Assembly: GCA_019118985.1 (NCBI GenBank)
Contig: DWXX01000075.1
Location: forward strand, 1 to 10,775
Reading direction: 5' to 3'
Length of the DNA stretch: 10,775 bases
DNA from: Candidatus Faecalibacterium faecipullorum
Lineage (GTDB): Bacteria; Bacillota; Clostridia; Oscillospirales; Ruminococcaceae
Made by a program: the position numbers and the translations under genes. The notes below the pieces were generated by a model, which saw only the letters and a program-made list of their open reading frames with translations, was not told the DNA's origin and ran no database searches. Numbering within the stretch: position 1 is the first letter of the stretch; each line of letters starts with the position of its first letter. This document shows, piece after piece, positions 6,858 to 10,775 of this stretch.

Positions 6858-7650
6858 TGGCTTGATCCTTTTTTGGTCGATAATCCGGGTCCCAGTCAGG
6901 GAGGGACCGCAGATACTTCAGAGAATTGATCTTTTTGTCCATGTGGGCCATGGCGTATTCCTCGGCGGCGGCGTACAGCAGCTCCGCGCTGCGCGGCGAG
7001 ATGCGGAAGCCGAAGATCTTTTTGTCCTCGGCCAGGCAGATGTACCGCACCGCGAACAGCGCCCCTTTGTCCAAATTGCAGCTCTTGCCCTCTTTGGCGG
7101 CGCAGCCGGCGCAGAGCAGCCGCCCGTCCTCTTTGTCCAAAAAGAAGCGGTCGCCGTCGTAAGCGCCGCACCCCTGGCAGCACAGCAGCTGCGGCATGTA
7201 GCCGCAGGCGCAGTTCATCCGCAGCTCAAAGACCGCCTTGATGATCTTGGGGTCGATCTTTTTTTCGCACACCTTGTACAGGCAGTTCATCAAAAGGCGG
7301 AGCTCCTGCTCTGCGGGCTGGTCGGCCAGGGACAGGCCCAGGGTGTATTCCACCATGTACATTCCCACCCCCATCGCCTCGAGGCTGTAGCCGATGCCGC
7401 GGAAGTCGTCCTCATAGCCGGCTTCCACCACATTGTACATCCGGCTGTCGGCGTTGCGGCCCGGCCGCAGCACGAACTCGGAGTAGCACAGCTGGCAGCA
7501 GGCCGCGAAGAGGTGGTTCGTCAGCCGCATGCTGTTCTTGGCAAAGGCGGTGATCAGGCCCTTTTCAGCGGTCAGGATCTTGAGGATCCGGTCCGACTCG
7601 CCGTATTCGATCTCCTGCAGCACCAGGCCCATGATCACAAAATCGTCCAT
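6829..7650 (-). CDS. recO: DNA repair protein RecO
   Basis: RecO, 273 aa, anneals complementary strands and helps load RecA onto SSB-coated DNA in the RecFOR pathway. The N-terminal OB-fold shows the family pattern VLQEIEYGESDRILKILTAEKG at the start (given here only as its key words: GESD and LTAEKG, residues 17-31). A helical middle is followed by a cysteine cluster: CC at 157-158 with C161, then C180 and C183, giving a CxxC...CxxC zinc-finger-like pattern as in many Gram-positive RecO proteins. The frame is open back to 7737, but ATG 7648-7650 is chosen because GGGAGGT lies 6 nt before it and homology begins at that Met. Era and recO are neighbours throughout Firmicutes, which supports the call. 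The 3' end overlaps mutS2 by 29 bp and the 5' end is overlapped by the small YqzL-like gene. Confidence 0.92.
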   Translation of the reverse strand: MDDFVIMGLVLQEIEYGESDRILKILTAEKGLITAFAKNSMRLTNHLFAACCQLCYSEFVLRPGRNADSRMYNVVEAGYEDDFRGIGYSLEAMGVGMYMVEYTLGLSLADQPAEQELRLLMNCLYKVCEKKIDPKIIKAVFELRMNCACGYMPQLLCCQGCGAYDGDRFFLDKEDGRLLCAGCAAKEGKSCNLDKGALFAVRYICLAEDKKIFGFRISPRSAELLYAAAEEYAMAHMDKKINSLKYLRSLPDWDPDYRPKKDQANADGILKDT

Positions 7651-7765
7651 CGCGCACCTCCCCGGCGCACCCGCCGGCCTGCCCTGCCGCAGCCCGTCTG
7701 TAGTCCAGGTAATGATCGATCTTCCCCGTCGAGGCAAACGCCTCCCAGCAGCTGTCCGCGTCCAT
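7565..7765 (-). CDS. yqzL: YqzL-like small protein between era and recO
   Basis: A 66-aa open frame whose N-terminal part, DSCWEAFASTGKIDHYLDYR, follows the pattern of the small YqzL family (Trp, x-x-Phe, x-x-TG-x-ID-x-YL) found in the same place between era and recO in Bacillus. Its function is unknown to me. The homologous part covers only about the first 25-30 residues; the remaining tail is Gly/Ala/Arg-rich and overlaps recO by 86 bp in another frame, so it is longer than the usual 45-55 aa and may be little constrained. The start could be ATG 7763-7765, or GTG 7775-7777, which has AGGAG 8 nt upstream and adds four residues. Family call rests on short-motif similarity plus position. Confidence 0.68.
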   Translation of the reverse strand: MDADSCWEAFASTGKIDHYLDYRRAAAGQAGGCAGEVRDGRFCDHGPGAAGDRIRRVGPDPQDPDR

Positions 7766-7851
7766 GTGTGTCAGCACCTCGCCTTCTCCTGTCAGTGTTG
7801 ACCCCATCTTAGCGCGCTATCCGCGGGAAATCTGTCCTGTTCTGGCAGCCG

Positions 7852-8793
7852 TCACCTGCGGGGGCCGCTGTCCTGGCGGAAGCCGAAGCTGTTCAGCAGA
7901 AACTCGTTGTCCCGCCAGTCGGCCTTCACCTTGACCCAGCACTGCAGGTTGACCCGGCAGCCCAGGAAATCCTCGCAGTCGGCCCGGGCGGCCGAGGCGA
8001 TCTTTTTCAGCATGGCGCCCCCCTTGCCGATCACCATCCCCTTGTGGCTCTCCCGCTCGCAGTAGATGTTGACGTCGATGTCCACAAGGTCGGTGCCGGG
8101 GCGCTCTTTGAACCGCTCCACCACCACCGCCAGGCCGTGGGGGATCTCGTCCCGCATGAACAGCAGCGCCTTCTCGCGGATCAGCTCGGCCACCAGCTCT
8201 TTTTCGGGCATATCGGTGTAGGCGTCGTCGTCGAAGTAATGGGGCCCTTCCACCGCGTAGCGGCCCAGCAGGGCGAACAGCTCCTCGCAGTTTTTGTTGT
8301 CCCGGACGCTGATGGTGCAGACCGCGTCAAAGACGCCCAGCCCCTCCAGCTCGGCTTTGCGCGCCTCGAGGGCGGCGGGGTCTTTGACCAGGTCGATCTT
8401 GTTGATGACCGCGATGGCCGGGCCGCTGCGGCGCAGCGCATCGATCAGCATCTGCTCCGACTCGTTGATGCCGGGGTGGGGCTCGAACAGCATCATGGAC
8501 ACGTCCACGTCCCCCAGCGAGTCGCTGGCCGTCTTGTCCATCCGCTTGCCCAGCTTGTTGCGGGCCTTGTGGACGCCGGGGGTGTCCATCAGGACGTACT
8601 GCACCGGCCCGCGGGTGACCACCCCGGTGATGCGGGTGCGGGTGGTCTGCGGCTTGGAGGTGACGATGGCCACCTTTTCCCCCACCAGGAGGTTGGTCAG
8701 GCTGGACTTGCCCACGTTGGGCCGCCCGATGACCGCCACGAACACCGACGAGGTGGGCGCGGCCTGTTTGGATGTAGCTTGGCTGTGATTCAA
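7852..8793 (-). CDS. era: GTPase Era, ribosome assembly factor
   Basis: Era, 313 aa, binds the 3' end of 16S rRNA and acts in 30S subunit maturation at the membrane-cytosol interface. The GTPase motifs are G1 GRPNVGKS (23-30), effector region SKPQTTRTRI (46-55), G3 DTPG (70-73) and G4 NKID (131-134). The C-terminal KH RNA-binding domain carries GMVIGKGGAMLKKI around residues 252-265. Length is slightly above the usual 295-305 because of a polar N-terminal tail (NHSQATSKQAAPTSS). The start is taken as UUG 8791-8793 since no in-frame AUG precedes the GTPase domain; the ribosome site is weak (GGAAAGAGAG, about 8-10 nt upstream), so the start is less certain than the gene. It follows ybeY by 30 bp, and YbeY and Era act together in 16S rRNA processing. 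Confidence 0.95.
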   Translation of the reverse strand: MNHSQATSKQAAPTSSVFVAVIGRPNVGKSSLTNLLVGEKVAIVTSKPQTTRTRITGVVTRGPVQYVLMDTPGVHKARNKLGKRMDKTASDSLGDVDVSMMLFEPHPGINESEQMLIDALRRSGPAIAVINKIDLVKDPAALEARKAELEGLGVFDAVCTISVRDNKNCEELFALLGRYAVEGPHYFDDDAYTDMPEKELVAELIREKALLFMRDEIPHGLAVVVERFKERPGTDLVDIDVNIYCERESHKGMVIGKGGAMLKKIASAARADCEDFLGCRVNLQCWVKVKADWRDNEFLLNSFGFRQDSGPRR

Positions 8794-8823
8794 GGGTCGT
8801 TCTCTCTTTCCGTTTTCATCTGG

Positions 8824-9315
8824 TCATTCGGTGTAGCTGACGGTGCGGGGCAGCCCGAGCTGCAGGAGGATGGCTTCCTCCCGCTCCCGCATGCGGACGG
8901 CCTCGAGGCCGCCGTTCTCATGGTCGTAGCCCAGCAGGTGCAGCATCGAGTGGACGGTCAGGAAGGCCACCTCCCGCTGCAGGGAGTGGCCGTAGATGGC
9001 GGCCTGCTCCATGGCGCGCTCCATGCTGATGACGATGTCCCCCAGCATCTTGCAGCCGTTGTTCTTGTCCACGTCGTACTGCCCGTCCACCCCGAGGGGG
9101 AAGCTGAGCACGTCGGTGGGCATGGGCTTTGAGCGGTACTGGTTGTTCAGCTCGGCGATGGCGGCGTTGTCGACGAAGGTCACGCTGATCTCGGCGGCCC
9201 CCTCGAAATGCTCGTATTCCAGCACTGCGTTGCAGGCCCGGCGGATCAGGATGCGCAGGCCGGACGGCACCTTGACCGTCTTTTGCTCGTTGGTGATCAG
9301 CACTTTGTTGGACAT
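8824..9315 (-). CDS. ybeY: Endoribonuclease YbeY (rRNA maturation factor)
   Basis: YbeY, 163 aa, typical length, is a zinc-dependent single-strand RNase used in 16S rRNA 3'-end maturation and 70S quality control. The zinc site is HSMLHLLGYDH, with H122, H126 and H132 as ligands (HxxxHxxxxxH). The conserved TDVLSFP segment lies at residues 67-73, and a conserved arginine sits in the N-terminal helix region (RILIRRA). The ATG at 9313-9315 has AAAGGAG 9 nt upstream, a strong site. It is 63 bp downstream of phoH and 30 bp upstream of era, the standard Firmicute order; dgkA and cdd, which sit between ybeY and era in Bacillus, are absent here. Confidence 0.95.
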   Translation of the reverse strand: MSNKVLITNEQKTVKVPSGLRILIRRACNAVLEYEHFEGAAEISVTFVDNAAIAELNNQYRSKPMPTDVLSFPLGVDGQYDVDKNNGCKMLGDIVISMERAMEQAAIYGHSLQREVAFLTVHSMLHLLGYDHENGGLEAVRMREREEAILLQLGLPRTVSYTE

Positions 9316-9378
9316 AGCGGTCCGCTCCTTTCTGTTTGCGGCTCTGTGTACGGCGTGCGTCCGCCGTCTGGTTTGTCG

Positions 9379-10341
9379 TTATCGTTTGGCCGGGTGGGCG
9401 GCCGCCTCGTAGGCCTTGATGATCTCCTGCACCAGGCGGTGGCGCACCACATCCTTTTCGCTGAAATAGCACTGGGCGATCCCCGAGATGTTCCGCAGCA
9501 CCTGCAGCGCGTCCACCAGGCCGCTGCGGGTGCGGTCGGGCAGGTCGATCTGGGTCACGTCGCCGGTCACCACCACCCGCGAGCCGGTGCCCATCCGGGT
9601 CAGGAACATCTTCATCTGTTCGGGGGTGGTGTTTTGCGCCTCGTCCAGGATGATGAAGGAGTCGTCCAGCGTCCGCCCCCGCATATAGGCCAGGGGGGCC
9701 ACTTCGATCAGCTGCTTTTCGGTCAGCCGCTCGAAGGTCTCGGCCCCCAGCATATCGAACAGCCCGTCGTAGAGGGGCCGCAGGTAGGGGTCCACCTTCT
9801 GCTGCAGGTCGCCGGGCAGGAAGCCCAGCTTCTCCCCCGCTTCCACCGCCGGGCGGGTCAGGATGATGCGGCTGACGTCCTTTGCCTTGAAAGCCTTGAC
9901 CGCCATGGCCACCGCCAGGTAGGTCTTGCCGGTGCCCGCCGGGCCCACCCCGAAGGTGATGGGGTGGGTGCGGATGGCGTTCAGGTATTCCTTCTGCCCG
10001 AGGGTCTTGGGGCGGATGGGCCGCCCCTTGGCGGTGACCGCCACGAAGTCCTCGGTCAGCTCCCGCACCCGCTTTTCCTCCCCGTCGTGGGCCAAGCTCA
10101 TGCAGTAGCGGACGGTCTGGTCTTCCAGGGGGGTATGGTTCTCGTTCAAAAGCAGCATCCCCTCCACCGCGCGGGCGGCGGCGGCGACGTTCGCCTCCTC
10201 GCCCGCAAGGCGCAGCATGGTGCCGCGGCAGGTGGCGGTGACCGAAAACTCCTTTTCCAGCAGCCGGATATTGCAGTCGCAGTTGCCGAACACAGCGGCG
10301 GCGACCTCTACACTGTCCAGTTCGATGCTCTTTTCAGCCAT
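9379..10341 (-). CDS. phoH: PhoH-family ATPase (PhoH/YbeZ-like)
   Basis: A cytosolic P-loop ATPase of 320 aa, the normal length for PhoH/YlaK-YbeZ proteins; family members are linked to RNA metabolism with YbeY, with predicted RNA helicase activity. The N-terminal roughly 110 residues form the KH-like region preceding the ATPase core. Walker A is GPAGTGKT at 133-140; LTRPAVEAGEKLGFLPGD (161-178) is a highly conserved PhoH segment; Walker B is FIILDEAQN with D233/E234; and VVTGDVTQIDLP follows in the C-terminal part. GGGAGGG lies 5 nt before the ATG at 10339-10341, so the start is well supported. It is the first gene of the operon and is preceded by an extended -10 promoter and a small palindrome in the leader. 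The phosphate-starvation role of the E. coli namesake should not be assumed here. Confidence 0.95.
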   Translation of the reverse strand: MAEKSIELDSVEVAAAVFGNCDCNIRLLEKEFSVTATCRGTMLRLAGEEANVAAAARAVEGMLLLNENHTPLEDQTVRYCMSLAHDGEEKRVRELTEDFVAVTAKGRPIRPKTLGQKEYLNAIRTHPITFGVGPAGTGKTYLAVAMAVKAFKAKDVSRIILTRPAVEAGEKLGFLPGDLQQKVDPYLRPLYDGLFDMLGAETFERLTEKQLIEVAPLAYMRGRTLDDSFIILDEAQNTTPEQMKMFLTRMGTGSRVVVTGDVTQIDLPDRTRSGLVDALQVLRNISGIAQCYFSEKDVVRHRLVQEIIKAYEAAAHPAKR

Positions 10342-10358
10342 GTGATCCCTCCCAAACC

Positions 10359-10372
10359 GGCCGACGTCGGCC
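10359..10372. repeat. 14-bp perfect palindrome in the phoH leader
   Basis: GGCCGACGTCGGCC is fully self-complementary and lies a few bases upstream of the phoH ribosome binding site (about 10347-10353). In RNA it would make a 5-bp stem with a tetraloop; as DNA it could be an operator. No T-run follows, so it is not a terminator. Confidence 0.55.
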
Positions 10373-10391
10373 TTTCAGCGATGTTTTCTTT

Positions 10392-10420
10392 ATTATATCA
10401 CCAAAACTTTTCGCTGGAAA
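10392..10420 (-). promoter_or_regulatory. Extended -10 promoter driving phoH and the downstream operon
   Basis: On the minus strand TATAAT (10392-10397) is preceded by TGA, giving a TGn extended -10, and after a 17-bp spacer by TTTCCA (10415-10420), a 4/6 match to the -35. Transcription would start near 10385, giving a leader of about 44 nt that includes the GGCCGACGTCGGCC palindrome. I see no terminator between the operon genes, so this may serve all of phoH to the amidase. Confidence 0.75.
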
Positions 10421-10502
10421 CTGTGAATTTTACACAAAATTTTTCACACTCTTTCAAGCGCTTTACCATCCGCCCCTCTTTGCCCTTTCCCAAAAAGAAA
10501 GA

Positions 10503-10534
10503 CCAGTTCCGAAAAGTATACTTTTCCGAACTGG
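10503..10534. repeat. Palindrome copy A of the array
   Basis: A 32-bp dyad with arms starting CCAGTTC and centre AAAAGTATACTTTT; 15 of 16 base pairs match, the exception being C opposite C. On the minus strand it is followed by TCTTTCTTTTT (10491-10501), so as RNA it could work as a terminator ending a transcript of about 60-65 nt from the promoter at 10560-10588. Confidence 0.8.
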
Positions 10535-10559
10535 CCAAAACGCCGATTTTCTTGTTTGG

Positions 10560-10588
10560 ATTATAACATAAAACCATCGTACGCGCAA
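10560..10588 (-). promoter_or_regulatory. Promoter of repeat unit 1
   Basis: TATAAT (10560-10565) preceded by TGT as an extended -10, with TTGCGC (10583-10588) 17 bp upstream. It points toward phoH and would start a transcript about 19 nt before palindrome copy A. Confidence 0.6.
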
Positions 10589-10620
10589 CATTTTCTTTTG
10601 GCTTTTCCTTTTTGGAAAAG

Positions 10621-10654
10621 GGCGTTTATCAAAGCATACTTTCCAAAACAAGCC
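10621..10654. repeat. Palindrome copy B of the array (diverged)
   Basis: Arms GGC...GCC, GTTT...AAAC and AAAG/CTTT surround a GCATAC centre; about 18 of 26 positions match copy A. It keeps the dyad despite divergence, and a second hairpin at 10602-10620 follows on the minus strand. Confidence 0.6.
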
Positions 10655-10678
10655 AGAGCGCCGTTTTCGTGTGAGAAA

Positions 10679-10707
10679 ATTATAACATAGAATCGACATT
10701 TTTGCAA
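10679..10707 (-). promoter_or_regulatory. Promoter of repeat unit 2
   Basis: TATAAT (10679-10684) preceded by TGT, with TTGCAA (10702-10707) 17 bp upstream. The 11-mer TATGTTATAAT is identical to that of unit 1, and palindrome copy B follows at the same distance. Confidence 0.6.
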
Positions 10708-10730
10708 CCCGCAAGGCCCTGCAAACCGTC

Positions 10731-10758
10731 AGTTTCGAAAAGTATACTTTTCCGAACT
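10731..10758. repeat. Palindrome copy C of the array
   Basis: This 28-bp stretch matches positions 10505-10532 of copy A at 27 of 28 bases, including the full AAAAGTATACTTTT centre. It lies near the right edge, so whether another promoter precedes it is not visible. Confidence 0.8.
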
Positions 10759-10775
10759 TTTGCACGGGCGCACAA

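Larger units (their letters stand above)
10483..10758. repeat. Tandem array of a roughly 119-bp unit: promoter, palindrome, second hairpin
   Basis: Read on the minus strand, two diverged units each hold a TTGCnn -35, a 17-bp spacer ending TATGT, TATAAT, then GAAAA..CGGCG..TTGGC, then a palindrome with a GTATAC or GTATGC core, then a small second hairpin (CTTTC/GAAAG at 10484-10500; CTTTTCC/GGAAAAG at 10602-10620). The -10 boxes are 119 bp apart. A third palindrome at 10731-10758 lies upstream, so the array probably continues past the right edge. No convincing protein gene is present. Confidence 0.72.

Noticed and set aside
8790..8819. Nine-residue upstream open frame (MKTERENDP) overlapping the era start codon
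   Set aside because: The TTGA overlap is suggestive of coupling, but no ribosome site precedes its ATG and such short frames arise by chance.
10483..10758. CRISPR array
   Set aside because: Only two to three copies, unequal and diverged, with a 108-118 bp period and promoter sequence between; no uniform repeats with unique 30-40 bp spacers.
10463..10765. A 100-codon minus-strand open frame in the repeat array
   Set aside because: It is made of the repeats and palindromes themselves, spans two promoters, and lacks a ribosome site; it is likely a by-product of AT-rich repeats.

Overview
The window looks like a piece of chromosome from a high-GC Firmicute, most likely an Oscillospiraceae/Ruminococcaceae-type gut bacterium (the Faecalibacterium/Subdoligranulum/Gemmiger neighbourhood). 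This is inferred from strongly GC-biased third codon positions, strong Shine-Dalgarno sites, several UUG starts, and the phoH-ybeY-era-(yqzL)-recO order with a following mutS2. I cannot fix the species from sequence alone. All recognised genes are on the minus strand except one unrecognised plus-strand gene in the middle.

Left block (1-2467, minus): a polyamine module. An Orn/Lys/Arg decarboxylase (speA-like, 558-2006) is followed 18 bp later by spermidine synthase (speE, 1-539), which runs off the left edge. The decarboxylase has a consensus sigma-A promoter (2440-2467) about 430 nt upstream of its UUG start. The leader between them carries a series of GC-rich hairpins and ends in a Rho-independent terminator (2049-2082) just ahead of the ribosome binding site, which looks like an attenuated, riboswitch-like leader. 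I could not match it to a known class.

Middle (2505-3598, plus): a divergent promoter whose -35 box is the mirror image of the decarboxylase -35, then a conserved-looking but unrecognised protein gene (2597-3560). Its reading frame is broken by one base near the 3' end. It ends at a bidirectional terminator (3568-3598) shared with the convergent operon from the right.

Right block (3603-10420, minus): one long tightly packed operon read leftward, phoH - ybeY - era - yqzL-like - recO - mutS2 - N-acetylmuramoyl-L-alanine amidase. It combines rRNA maturation and ribosome assembly (YbeY, Era, PhoH), recombination and ribosome/DNA quality control (RecO, MutS2), and cell-wall hydrolysis. An extended -10 promoter (10392-10420) precedes phoH. 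Gene junctions are short or overlapping (recO/mutS2 29 bp, yqzL/recO 86 bp, mutS2/amidase 0 bp).

Far right (10483-10758): a gene-free stretch with two diverged copies of a roughly 119-bp unit plus a third palindrome. Each full unit has a TATGTTATAAT extended -10 promoter followed by a palindrome built on a GTATAC-type core and a second small hairpin, read toward phoH. It could be an array of small RNA genes, a repetitive mobile-type element or a regulatory array. This array and the speA leader are the most interesting unexplained features of the window.
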